Shown: piece after piece, positions 54,564 to 62,360 of the stretch
How positions within the stretch are numbered: position 1 is the first letter of the stretch
Layout: the number at the start of each line of letters is the position of its first letter
DNA from: Chryseobacterium sp. JV274
GTDB taxonomy: Bacteria; Bacteroidota; Bacteroidia; Flavobacteriales; Weeksellaceae
Direction of reading: 5' to 3'
Assembly (NCBI RefSeq): GCF_903969135.1
Contig: NZ_LR824569.1
Coordinates: 2,997,001 to 3,061,000 of the forward strand
DNA length: 64,000 bases
Program-made: the position numbers and the translations under genes
The notes under the pieces: model-generated
Told to the model about the DNA's origin: nothing
The model's input: the letters and a program-made list of their open reading frames with translations, nothing else
Databases searched by the model: none

Positions 54564-55133
54564 ATGAACACTTTGTCAACGCTATTCTACATTTCAATGG
54601 CCGCCTGGTTTCTTACAGAATTTCTTTACAAAAACATGTTGAAATCCGGTAAAGAAGATCAAAAGAACAAAGATAAATCAACATTGAATATTCTATGGCT
54701 TGCCATTCCTTTTTCTATAATGAGTTCGATATTCATATCTTATAACACTCATTTTACGATTGCTGCAGGAATTTGGATTCTTTATCTGGGAGAACTCCTC
54801 ATTCTTACCGGAATTATTTTCAGATATATGATCATCAGATCCCTGGGAAAATATTTTACCGTAGATGTTACCATCAGACAGGATCATAAAATCAAAAAAG
54901 AAGGGTTTTATAAATATCTGAGACATCCTTCTTATGCCTTTTCCCTGCTAACCTCTCTTGGTCTTGGTTTGTATTTGAATAACTGGCTGTCTTTAGTCTT
55001 TGCTTTTGTACCTCCGTTTTTAGCCTTCGCCCACAGGATTAAGATCGAAGAACAGGCTTTGGTAGAGCAGTTCGGTGATGAATATATTGAATACAGAAAA
55101 AGTACAAAGAAGCTGATCCCGTTTATCTATTAA
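54564..55133 (+). CDS. isoprenylcysteine carboxyl methyltransferase-family membrane protein
   Basis: A 189-residue protein with about five hydrophobic segments and the ICMT/PEMT-like C-terminal motif GFYKYLRHPSYAFSLLTSLGLGLY...EEQALVEQFGDEYIEYRKSTKKLIPF. Family members methylate a lipid or protein terminus with SAM at the membrane; the bacterial substrate is unknown. It is the third gene of the kinase operon, located between two 2TM genes. Confidence 0.85.
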   Translation: MNTLSTLFYISMAAWFLTEFLYKNMLKSGKEDQKNKDKSTLNILWLAIPFSIMSSIFISYNTHFTIAAGIWILYLGELLILTGIIFRYMIIRSLGKYFTVDVTIRQDHKIKKEGFYKYLRHPSYAFSLLTSLGLGLYLNNWLSLVFAFVPPFLAFAHRIKIEEQALVEQFGDEYIEYRKSTKKLIPFIY

Positions 55134-55148
55134 TTACCCGTTTTTACG

Positions 55149-55217
55149 ATTCGGATAGCATAATCTACCATTCGGTAATATAAAATTGATTTGACCCCTT
55201 TTCCTGAACTACCTTTG
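55149..55217 (+). promoter_or_regulatory. LytTR-type promoter c (2TM protein B)
   Basis: ATTCGGATA (55149) and ATTCGGTAA (55170) are exactly 21 bp apart. TACCTTTG (55210-55217) follows after 31 bp, the same geometry as promoters a and b. Confidence 0.7.
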
Positions 55218-55258
55218 ATTCAAGAAAAAAACAAATTAACCTTTTAAAACAAAACATT

Positions 55259-55555
55259 ATGGAAATTTTACCAAATAAAGAGACCATTGCTTACAGAAAA
55301 GCATCCAGAAGAGTGAAAGAATTAAAAGAATTTTATGGAAATCTTACTTCTTATTGTATTGTTATTCCATTTCTGGCAATACTGAATCTTATGACCGCTC
55401 CCGGATACCTGTGGTTTTTATGGCCGGCGCTGGGCTGGGGAATAGGAATTGCGTTTCATGCAATAAATGTATTCGGAATTGGAAAAAGCTGGGAAGAAAG
55501 AAAGATAAAAGAACTGATGGAGAAAGAGGAAAAAGGAAAAATAAAAACATTCTAA
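55259..55555 (+). CDS. 2TM-domain protein B
   Basis: A 98-residue protein that closely matches the C-terminal 2TM domain of the kinase: YRKASRRVKELKEFYGNLTSYC, then WFLWPALGWGIGIAFHAINVFGIGKSWEERKIKELM. It has its own LytTR-type promoter and is followed by a second small membrane gene 30 bp on, then by the response regulator. Confidence 0.87.
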   Translation: MEILPNKETIAYRKASRRVKELKEFYGNLTSYCIVIPFLAILNLMTAPGYLWFLWPALGWGIGIAFHAINVFGIGKSWEERKIKELMEKEEKGKIKTF

Positions 55556-55585
55556 CAATAATCATAACTAAAAACTTACACGATC

Positions 55586-55861
55586 ATGAATTACGAAACT
55601 GCAAGCACAAGAACGAACAACATCAGAAAATTCTATAAAAGCATTTTTATATTTGCAATCTTTGCTGCTCTTATCATTCCGGATGATATTTTTGGCGAAA
55701 AGATTATTAATTTTCGATTGTTTGACCGATATACTATCCTTGGGATCTGGGGATTTATTATTCTCATTAAAGCCGTAAAACTGTTTCTTTTTGATTCTGA
55801 ATGGGAAAGAAATATGATTGAAAAAGAGCTTGAGAAGGAGAAAAAGCCAATAAAATATTAA
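55586..55861 (+). CDS. small membrane protein related to 2TM proteins
   Basis: A 91-residue protein with two hydrophobic segments (about 15-33 and 48-68) and a charged tail EWERNMIEKELEKEKKP, which resembles the SWEERKIKELM tail of the 2TM proteins. The first helix region is less similar, so it is a divergent member or a paralogue. It lies between 2TM protein B and the response regulator and likely shares their transcript. Confidence 0.75.
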   Translation: MNYETASTRTNNIRKFYKSIFIFAIFAALIIPDDIFGEKIINFRLFDRYTILGIWGFIILIKAVKLFLFDSEWERNMIEKELEKEKKPIKY

Positions 55862-55921
55862 AATATGCCCGCTTTTATCTAACTTTATTTCCTAAAATCT
55901 AAAAACCAAAATTAAAGCTCA

Positions 55922-56665
55922 ATGATCAAAACTGTCATTATAGAAGATGAAAAACCTGCTTCAAGGAAATTAGAACGTATGCTGAGTAATTTTCCTGAAA
56001 TAGAGATCGTTGCGAAAATAGAATCAGTAGAAGAAGGAGTTGTCTGGTTTTCTGAAAACGAACATCCGCAGCTGATCTTTTCTGATATTGTTTTAGGTGA
56101 CGGACTGTCCTTTGATATCTTTGAAAAAATTCCAACGAAAGGATTCATCATCTATACCACGGCTTTTGATCAGTATACACTGAAAGCTTTTAAGCTGAAC
56201 AGTATTGATTATCTTTTAAAACCTATTCTTGATGAAGATCTGGAAGGCGCAGTAGAGAAGTTTAAATCCTTTATTCCTGCCAATGATACGAATGGTTCTC
56301 AGGATATCAAACAGCTGATCAGAAAAGAGAAATCTACACTGTCCAGAGTTCTGGTAAAAATCGGGTATAACCTTAAAATTATCCAGACTCAGGAAATAAG
56401 CTGTTTTTTCAGTGAGAATAAAATCGTTTATCTTCAGACAGAAGACCGTATCTATCCATCAGATTTTACACTTGATGAGCTGGAAGATGTTCTGGATGAG
56501 AAAAAATTTTTCAGAGTAAACAGACAGTTTATTGTAAGCTCAGATTATATTAAAAATATCCATACATCACCTTATTATAAAGTGGATATGGAGTTTCAGC
56601 CTGAAGAAGAAATTACAGTAAGCAGAGACCGCGTCAAAGACTTCAAAGATTGGCTGGTCAGTTGA
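55922..56665 (+). CDS. LytTR-family response regulator
   Basis: A 247-residue regulator. The receiver domain has acidic Glu8/Asp9, phosphoacceptor Asp55 in FSDIVLGD, Thr79/Thr80 and Lys100 in DYLLKP. The LytTR DNA-binding domain spans about 145-247, with FFRVNRQFIVSSDYIKNI. LytTR proteins bind two direct repeats about two helical turns apart, as found upstream of the TonB receptor, the kinase and 2TM protein B. No such site lies directly upstream of this gene, so it probably relies on promoter c. Confidence 0.93.
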   Translation: MIKTVIIEDEKPASRKLERMLSNFPEIEIVAKIESVEEGVVWFSENEHPQLIFSDIVLGDGLSFDIFEKIPTKGFIIYTTAFDQYTLKAFKLNSIDYLLKPILDEDLEGAVEKFKSFIPANDTNGSQDIKQLIRKEKSTLSRVLVKIGYNLKIIQTQEISCFFSENKIVYLQTEDRIYPSDFTLDELEDVLDEKKFFRVNRQFIVSSDYIKNIHTSPYYKVDMEFQPEEEITVSRDRVKDFKDWLVS

Positions 56666-56707
56666 TAAAAAAGGAAGAAATTTCCTCATCATACAAAAAC
56701 AAACACC

Positions 56708-56761
56708 ATGGATCTTATATTATTGATTTTTAAACTGTTCCTTTCCCTCTTTTATGCCTGA
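56708..56761 (+). CDS. possible 17-residue hydrophobic small ORF
   Basis: An ATG-to-TGA frame encodes MDLILLIFKLFLSLFYA, a single hydrophobic helix, 42 bp after the LytTR stop. No strong ribosome-binding site is visible and length alone carries little weight, so this is only a candidate. Confidence 0.2.
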   Translation: MDLILLIFKLFLSLFYA

Positions 56762-56773
56762 AAACAGGAATTG

Positions 56774-58024
56774 TCAGGAGTTATAAAAGTTACTGGCAGA
56801 TTGTACAAACTGGTGAAAGGCTTCTGTGACTTCTTTCTTATGCTTATGAGCAAGAGGAAACGGAACCATATGGGAATACTCATACGGGAAATCTTTGATT
56901 TCTACTTCTACATTAATGTTCCTGTAGCCTCCACGTAAAGTATTCAACGCTTCTATTGGAGGGGCAACACTATCTTTTTCCAGGACATACGCTTTTATCT
57001 GGGACTGAATTTCATGAATTCTTTCTTCTCTTTCCCTTTGAAAATAATTGTAGCGAAGCATTTTTTTGAACCAGCTTTCCTGCGGATGAAGTTCTTCATT
57101 CTGATAATGTTTCAAACGGGTATCTGATTTAAAATCAGAACTCAGCAGCTCTGTGAAGACAGACTGCATTTTAATAGTAGCCTGAGTATCCATGATGTAT
57201 TTGGATATCGGAAACATCCTGTCAATAGTCATTCCTCCACAAAAACAGAAAACTTTAGACCGGGTAAAGTAATGGTTCGGATCTGCCATTTTAATGATCA
57301 TTGAAAGAAAAGATCCAATAGAATATCCAAATAAATCCAGATCTGCTTCTGGGGAAATCCCTTTTATTTTATTGTTTTTAATCTCTTTTACTACTTCAGT
57401 AATATCAGAATAAGTCTGCAGGCCGGACCAGAATATTCTTTGAGGATGTGCTTCCAGCCTTGAGCTTATCGCAGCATTCACATAGGAGAAATTCATATTT
57501 TCCGGATATTTTTTCCTCCTGAAACGAACCACTTCCATCATGTGATGACGGTCACTCCAGATAGGTTCTGCACGATCCATATGAAAAGCAATAGGAAACA
57601 GAATAACGGCTTTCTGTGTTCTCTGGGCCAGTTCATATGCCCATGGCAGATATTTGTCCCATTTCTTTTCATTCAGGCCATGGAAGAAAAAAATACACCC
57701 TTTGACGGTTTCTATATCCGCTCTCTTCAGTATATAATATGTAAACCTTTTATTGCATTCAATATCGAAATCCTTGATGTCCACTGCAGGCTGACCATAA
57801 AAAAGATACCCTTTTTCACTGATTTCCAGTAATTGCTGGTGGGTGATGCAATGTTGATGTTCCGAACCATAAAGCAGATCAGAAACCTTCGATTCAAAAG
57901 GAACAGCCTCAATAGTTACATTTAATTCCTTTATTTCAACCCTGTCTTTTCCGGAATCAAAATGACTTTTCAAAACTTCATACAATTCATAATATTCCAT
58001 AGTACGACAATTGAAGGGATTCAT
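56774..58024 (-). CDS. DUF6051-like alpha/beta-hydrolase-type protein
   Basis: A 416-residue protein with CIFFFHGLNEKKWDKYLPWAYELA (oxyanion region) and DLFGYSIGSFLSM, a GxSxG nucleophile elbow, followed by FCFCGG and a His-containing C-terminal SHMVPFPLAHKH. This looks like an alpha/beta hydrolase, in my recollection the DUF6051 family. No signal peptide is visible, so it is probably cytoplasmic. The substrate is unknown. I used the ATG giving MNPFNCRTM; a second ATG eight codons on is possible. Confidence 0.75.
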   Translation of the reverse strand: MNPFNCRTMEYYELYEVLKSHFDSGKDRVEIKELNVTIEAVPFESKVSDLLYGSEHQHCITHQQLLEISEKGYLFYGQPAVDIKDFDIECNKRFTYYILKRADIETVKGCIFFFHGLNEKKWDKYLPWAYELAQRTQKAVILFPIAFHMDRAEPIWSDRHHMMEVVRFRRKKYPENMNFSYVNAAISSRLEAHPQRIFWSGLQTYSDITEVVKEIKNNKIKGISPEADLDLFGYSIGSFLSMIIKMADPNHYFTRSKVFCFCGGMTIDRMFPISKYIMDTQATIKMQSVFTELLSSDFKSDTRLKHYQNEELHPQESWFKKMLRYNYFQREREERIHEIQSQIKAYVLEKDSVAPPIEALNTLRGGYRNINVEVEIKDFPYEYSHMVPFPLAHKHKKEVTEAFHQFVQSASNFYNS

Positions 58025-58112
58025 ATTTAGAACTATCAATTTAGAGAATTATTGCTATAATATGTTGATTTTTAAGAGTTAAATGTATTCTAGGCATAGG
58101 AGAAAAAATAAA

Positions 58113-58136
58113 CCCCGGAACAGTCTTATTCCGGGG
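58113..58136 (-). terminator. terminator after micro membrane protein 1
   Basis: The stem CCCCGGAA/TTCCGGGG with an 8-base loop lies about 28 bp past the stop, followed on the minus strand by T-rich sequence. It resembles the terminator of the paralogous gene. Confidence 0.7.
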
Positions 58137-58164
58137 CAGTAGATATATAAATTGATAAGGATGT

Positions 58165-58362
58165 TTACTCTTTTGCTTCCGCTTTTTTTCCGTTTTCCTG
58201 GATGGTAGCAGCTGTAAAGATGATCATGACAATGCACAAGATAAGATCTGCTTTTTCAGGGTGAAAGATTTCCTGGTAGATATTGTAGCCTACAAGTATT
58301 GAGACAAAAAAGATAAGAGCATTGTTAGCGGATGCATATTGGTTTTTAATTGTTGTTTTCAT
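58165..58362 (-). CDS. micro membrane protein 1 (paralogue pair)
   Basis: A 65-residue protein, MKTTIKNQYASANNALIFF onwards, with two hydrophobic segments and an acidic/basic tail. Its paralogue lies about 2.5 kb away on the same strand and shares MKTT-KNQYA, NN-LI, GYN-YQ and HPE. Both have the same promoter and similar terminators, so the pair arose by duplication of the whole unit. The function is unknown; the promoter suggests a stress-type sigma factor. Confidence 0.8.
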   Translation of the reverse strand: MKTTIKNQYASANNALIFFVSILVGYNIYQEIFHPEKADLILCIVMIIFTAATIQENGKKAEAKE

Positions 58363-58388
58363 AATGATGTTTTTTATTGTTATTTATC

Positions 58389-58419
58389 CAGTAAGTATGA
58401 CAATTCAAAATACGTTACA
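58389..58419 (-). promoter_or_regulatory. ECF-type promoter of micro membrane protein 1
   Basis: On the minus strand TGTAACG (-35-like) is followed by GTCATAC (-10-like) 11 bp later. The 31-base block differs at four positions from the one upstream of the paralogue. Confidence 0.55.
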
Positions 58420-58453
58420 ACAATTTTCAAAATAATAATCAATAATTACATAA

Positions 58454-59350
58454 CTATCTGTAATCAATCCTGTTAGATTCAGTGTCTTCAAGCTGTTTAA
58501 GGATGGATTCCGGAATTTCATCGCTGTCAATGGGAAAGCTGATAGAGTCGGAAATAAAGTTTTTTCTGTCTGCTTTTCTGAAGATTTCAAACAAGGCTAT
58601 CGGCTCCTGATTGAAACTGATACAGGTACTTATAAAGTGGATTTCGTGGAGTTTATAGTCAGGATTCTTAAGTTTTTCTTTAATATCTTTAATTCTTGAA
58701 ATAAAATGCCGCTGGCGGATAAAAGTGTTGCTGTTCATAATGATAAAAACATAGTCGGAATAAGCTGTTACCTTACCAAAATACTTATGCTGGTCACCAC
58801 CGCTTCTTTCAATAAAATATTCTCCGGTTGTCTCCGATTTATAAATTTCCATCGCAGAGCGCCATATACGGTCTTCTTTTGCCATTAAAGGATTGTCAGG
58901 AAGATTTCTGTTATAAGAGTACCAGCAGCCTACCAGGCGGTCCAGAAGAGCGGTATTCAGATTTACATTATTCATCTCAATCCTGAGATCATTAAAGTTG
59001 AAAGACTCTGTAGTGGAATTGATGAAGTCTATATAATTGGAGTAACCCAGAACTTTGACAATTAGACTCAGTTTTGCAAGGTTCGGTCTGCTCAGAACAG
59101 CATTTTCATTTTGCCTGAATTTTTTCAGTTTATTGATAATCAGGTGTTCATACAGGTAATTAGTCCCCAGAAGATCTGGTTCTTTTTTAATTTCTTTCTC
59201 TGAATGATCATTGATAATGAGCTCATTCAGTTCTGCGCTGATGTAGGACCATTCGGTTTTGGTAACGTCTTCCCAATGGTTTTTCTTTAAAAAATGGCGG
59301 CTTAAGAAATTCATCAGTTTTTCAAGATGCAGTATATCTTCCTTTTTCAT
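58454..59350 (-). CDS. hypothetical protein with no recognised domain
   Basis: A 298-residue, charged, soluble-looking protein. The N-terminal 70 residues are helical (LEKLMNFLSRHFLKKNHWEDV). The remainder alternates helix and strand, with YFGKVTAYSDYVFIIMNSN and SFPIDSDEIPESILKQLED. I recognise no family and no signal. It lies between the micro membrane protein 1 gene and the Gly/Cys-tailed gene, transcribed away from the latter. Confidence 0.65.
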   Translation of the reverse strand: MKKEDILHLEKLMNFLSRHFLKKNHWEDVTKTEWSYISAELNELIINDHSEKEIKKEPDLLGTNYLYEHLIINKLKKFRQNENAVLSRPNLAKLSLIVKVLGYSNYIDFINSTTESFNFNDLRIEMNNVNLNTALLDRLVGCWYSYNRNLPDNPLMAKEDRIWRSAMEIYKSETTGEYFIERSGGDQHKYFGKVTAYSDYVFIIMNSNTFIRQRHFISRIKDIKEKLKNPDYKLHEIHFISTCISFNQEPIALFEIFRKADRKNFISDSISFPIDSDEIPESILKQLEDTESNRIDYR

Positions 59351-59488
59351 CTGTTTATTTTTTATGGTCAGATTCGTTTTAGTTTTATAAGACTAATTTA
59401 AGATTTTTATCAAGCCAAAAAAGACTTTTGAGAGATTTTTATATTTTAAAATCCATTGATATTTGAATAGAAAACAAAATTTAAAACA

Positions 59489-60226
59489 ATGGAAACAAGA
59501 ATGTTATTAAAAGATGAATCCCTCTGGAACCGGATACAGGGATTTTCGCTGGATGCTCCCGGCGTTGCTTTCCCTTTTTCAAAAAAACTGGCAAAAGAAG
59601 AAAGCTGGAGCCTTGATTTTGCAAAAAAAGCGATAGAAGAATATAAAAAGTTTGTCTATCTCTGCTGTATTCTTCCCAACGGGGCCTCTCCCAGCGAAAT
59701 AGTGGATAAAGTATGGCATCTGCATCTGATCTACACCCAGAATTATTGGGAAGAATTCTGTCCGAATATTTTAAAAAGACCGCTTCACCATTATCCTTCT
59801 AAAGGAGGAAACACAGAAAGAGTGAAGCATGAGAATTGGTTTGAAGATACGATGTCCGGCTACAGGAACATATTTCAGCAGGAAGCACCCGAAGAAATAT
59901 GGAAAGGGAAAAAGAAAGAATCTAAAGTAAGACGCTGGATGAAAAAGATGGCCTTTTTTTCTCCAATTTTTATTTTATTGCTGCTGTTTTCCTGTACAGA
60001 AGGAGGAGGATTCACCGGATTGTTGGTCACGGCAGTGATTTTTGCCATTATTTTTATTTTGGGAACAATAACCTCAATCATAGGAGATGGTGAAATTTCC
60101 GATCCTAATAGAAAGGATAAGCAAAGCAATGATGGAGGAGGAGGTGGAAGCTGCGGAGGATCGAGCTGCAGCGGAGGAGGTGGTTGTGGCGGAGGCTGTG
60201 GTGGTTGTGGGGGATGTGGAGGATAA
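59489..60226 (+). CDS. GRDP-like membrane protein with Gly/Cys-rich tail
   Basis: A 245-residue protein. The soluble N-terminus has KVWHLHLIYTQNYWEEFC, the DxWHxHxxYTxxYxxxC core of glycine-rich-domain proteins. Two hydrophobic helices follow (about 155-170 and 178-200). The last 30 residues are almost only Gly, Ser and Cys, with six Cys as CGGSSC, CGGGC, CGGC. Such tails occur in bacterial proteins of unknown function with similar two-helix layouts. It is co-directional with a small four-helix membrane gene 12 bp downstream. Confidence 0.82.
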   Translation: METRMLLKDESLWNRIQGFSLDAPGVAFPFSKKLAKEESWSLDFAKKAIEEYKKFVYLCCILPNGASPSEIVDKVWHLHLIYTQNYWEEFCPNILKRPLHHYPSKGGNTERVKHENWFEDTMSGYRNIFQQEAPEEIWKGKKKESKVRRWMKKMAFFSPIFILLLLFSCTEGGGFTGLLVTAVIFAIIFILGTITSIIGDGEISDPNRKDKQSNDGGGGGSCGGSSCSGGGGCGGGCGGCGGCGG

Positions 60227-60238
60227 AAAATAATCAAT

Positions 60239-60589
60239 ATGAAAAAACTAACCATTCACTCAGTTCCTGTTGGAGTAAGCTTTATGTGGTTTATGACAGC
60301 ATGTCAGACATTGAATCCCATTATTCTTAAAGGGCCGGATTTTCTGAAGTTTTATCTCATTCTGGTTCTCGGATTCTATGCTTCAGTTTTTATTTTAAAC
60401 TCCTTGAGAGAAACCATTTCGGAGACTACATTTTATTTTACAGGCTTCATTTTTTTACTGGGAATTATAAAACTGGTAAGAGGAATCATGCTGGGAAAAC
60501 CCGTTGGATTTCTCGTTATGATTTTAATCCTGGAATGTATTGTGGCAGTGTTTCTTATCATGAGCCACGTCAACAAGAAAACAAAGTAA
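60239..60589 (+). CDS. small multi-pass membrane protein downstream of the Gly/Cys-tailed gene
   Basis: A 116-residue protein with four hydrophobic segments (10-27, 35-55, 63-80 and 88-108) and a short basic end. The start follows the preceding stop by 12 bp, so it is co-transcribed. I do not recognise a family. Confidence 0.75.
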   Translation: MKKLTIHSVPVGVSFMWFMTACQTLNPIILKGPDFLKFYLILVLGFYASVFILNSLRETISETTFYFTGFIFLLGIIKLVRGIMLGKPVGFLVMILILECIVAVFLIMSHVNKKTK

Positions 60590-60607
60590 TTGTTTCATAA
60601 AAACAAA

Positions 60608-60629
60608 CCCGAAACAGAACTGTTCCGGG
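60608..60629 (-). terminator. terminator after micro membrane protein 2
   Basis: The stem CCCGAAACAG/CTGTTCCGGG (one mismatch) with an AA loop lies about 30 bp past the stop. It may also end the converging plus-strand transcript. Confidence 0.7.
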
Positions 60630-60659
60630 CTTTATAATAAGGTATAGAGATCAAATCTC

Positions 60660-60860
60660 TTACTTTTTTTCTTTTATGGGCTGGTAGCCATATTTTCTAA
60701 CCATAATGGAAGTGATCACCACTAAAATAAGGCTGATTCCGATATTTGAATTCTCAGGATGTACAATTGCCTGATAAAGATTGTAACCGAAAACCGCAGA
60801 TACAACTGAGATCAGGATATTGTTTACATAAGCATACTGGTTTTTTGTAGTTGTTTTCAT
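60660..60860 (-). CDS. micro membrane protein 2 (paralogue pair)
   Basis: A 66-residue protein, MKTTTKNQYAYVNNILISV onwards, with two hydrophobic segments. It is the paralogue of the 65-residue protein near 58.2 kb, with a nearly identical ECF-type promoter and a similar terminator. The function is unknown. Confidence 0.8.
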   Translation of the reverse strand: MKTTTKNQYAYVNNILISVVSAVFGYNLYQAIVHPENSNIGISLILVVITSIMVRKYGYQPIKEKK

Positions 60861-60884
60861 AGTAATTTTTTATTGTTATTTACT

Positions 60885-60915
60885 CAGTAAGTAAGACAAC
60901 TTAAAAAACGTTACA
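60885..60915 (-). promoter_or_regulatory. ECF-type promoter of micro membrane protein 2
   Basis: TGTAACG and GTCTTAC on the minus strand are 11 bp apart, 27 of 31 bases being identical to the first copy. Conservation continues through the short leader to the start codon. Confidence 0.55.
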
Positions 60916-60981
60916 GAAAACTTTAAAATTATTTCTTCAAAAAACAAACTTATATATTCTCAACCCTGAACTCATCATCCT

Positions 60982-62169
60982 TTACGCAATCACACCGCTT
61001 CCGATAAGTTCATCATCAATATACCATGCAGCAAACTGTCCTTCCGCAATGGCAGACTGAAGTTCATCAAACTCAATATATAATGCATTTTCAAACTGAT
61101 ACAGAATTGCTTTCTGCAAAGCCTGTCTGTATCGGAATCTGGCCATTACTTCCATAGATTCTCCACTCTGAAGTTTCATATCCTCACGTACCCAGTGCAG
61201 TTCAGAATTATCTATTTTCAATGCTTTTTTGTGAAGACCAGGGAAATGGCTTCCTTCTCCCACGAAAATGATATTGTTTTCCATCTCTCTGGAGATAATA
61301 AAACAGCTTTCCTTGTGCCCGCCTATTCCAAGGCCCCGGCTTTGTCCGATGGTGAAAAACTGGGCTCCCTGATGTTTCCCGATTACTTTTCCGTCAGACT
61401 TTTTATAGTTGATTTTTCTGGATAAAAACTCAAGTTCTTCTTCTTTAGAAGCGAATTCTGGTTTTTCTTCCGAAAATAAAGGTGAATCTTTGAAAATTTC
61501 TACAATTTCCCCTTCATTGGGCTTCAATTGTTGCTGTAAAAACTGTGGAAGGCTCACCTTCCCGATAAAACATAATCCCTGAGAATCCTTTTTATCTGCT
61601 GTTACCAACCCGATCTCCTTTGCGATTTCTCTTACCTGAGGTTTTGTAAGTTCTCCGATAGGGAACAACGCTTTTGAAAGTTGATCCTGGCTTAGCTGGC
61701 AAAGGAAATAAGACTGATCTTTATTGTTGTCTTTTCCGGCAAGAAGGTGGAAAATTTCTTTTCCGTTTTCGTCAAAAGTAGAGTTTACTCTTGCATAATG
61801 TCCGGTTGCCACCTTATCTGCCCCCAATGACATTGCGGTCTTCATGAAAACATCGAATTTTACTTCTCTGTTACATAATACATCCGGGTTGGGAGTTCTT
61901 CCTTTTTCATATTCTGCAAACATATAATCAACGATACGTTCCTTGTAAAGTTCACTCATGTCTATCACCTGAAAAGGAATTCCAAGCTTTTGTGCCACCA
62001 TAAGGGCATCATTACTGTCCTCAATCCAGGGACATTCATCTTCCAGAGTTACGGAAGCATCGTTCCAGTTTCTCATAAACAAAGCCACCACTTCATGGCC
62101 TTGCTGTTGCAGCAAATACGCTGTAACACTAGAATCTACACCTCCGGAGAGGCCTACTACTATTTTCAT
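60982..62169 (-). CDS. mnmA: tRNA-specific 2-thiouridylase MnmA
   Basis: A 395-residue enzyme with PP-loop [17 protein letters not shown] (3-19). [13 protein letters not shown] carries the first catalytic Cys and [13 protein letters not shown] the second. The C-terminal beta-barrel region ends in [15 protein letters not shown]. It thiolates U34 of tRNA(Glu/Gln/Lys) using sulfur relayed from a cysteine desulfurase, complementing MnmG in the same window. Confidence 0.97.
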   Translation of the reverse strand: MKIVVGLSGGVDSSVTAYLLQQQGHEVVALFMRNWNDASVTLEDECPWIEDSNDALMVAQKLGIPFQVIDMSELYKERIVDYMFAEYEKGRTPNPDVLCNREVKFDVFMKTAMSLGADKVATGHYARVNSTFDENGKEIFHLLAGKDNNKDQSYFLCQLSQDQLSKALFPIGELTKPQVREIAKEIGLVTADKKDSQGLCFIGKVSLPQFLQQQLKPNEGEIVEIFKDSPLFSEEKPEFASKEEELEFLSRKINYKKSDGKVIGKHQGAQFFTIGQSRGLGIGGHKESCFIISREMENNIIFVGEGSHFPGLHKKALKIDNSELHWVREDMKLQSGESMEVMARFRYRQALQKAILYQFENALYIEFDELQSAIAEGQFAAWYIDDELIGSGVIA

Positions 62170-62219
62170 TGTATTTCAATTTTACGAAACTCTTAACGGG
62201 AGTTCTTAGTTTGATGCGG

Positions 62220-62227
62220 CAAAAATA
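62220..62227 (-). promoter_or_regulatory. mnmA -7 promoter box
   Basis: TATTTTTG on the minus strand matches TAnnTTTG, 50 bp before the ATG. The -33 region is weak. Confidence 0.4.
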
Positions 62228-62360
62228 CAACTAAATAAATTCGTAAAAAAACCATAATTTTAAACATTGATAAAAACGATATTAATCGTATTTGCCATTA
62301 TACCGTACTATAACAAGTGATGGGAGTATACAATATCATCAAAACAAAATATATCTACAT

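Noticed and set aside
59489..60226. Metallothionein
   Set aside because: Only the tail is Cys/Gly-rich; the rest is a folded soluble domain with two membrane helices.
58389..60915. Ordinary -33/-7 promoters for the micro membrane proteins
   Set aside because: No TAnnTTTG lies at a suitable distance; the conserved TGTAACG/GTC block fits an ECF pattern better.
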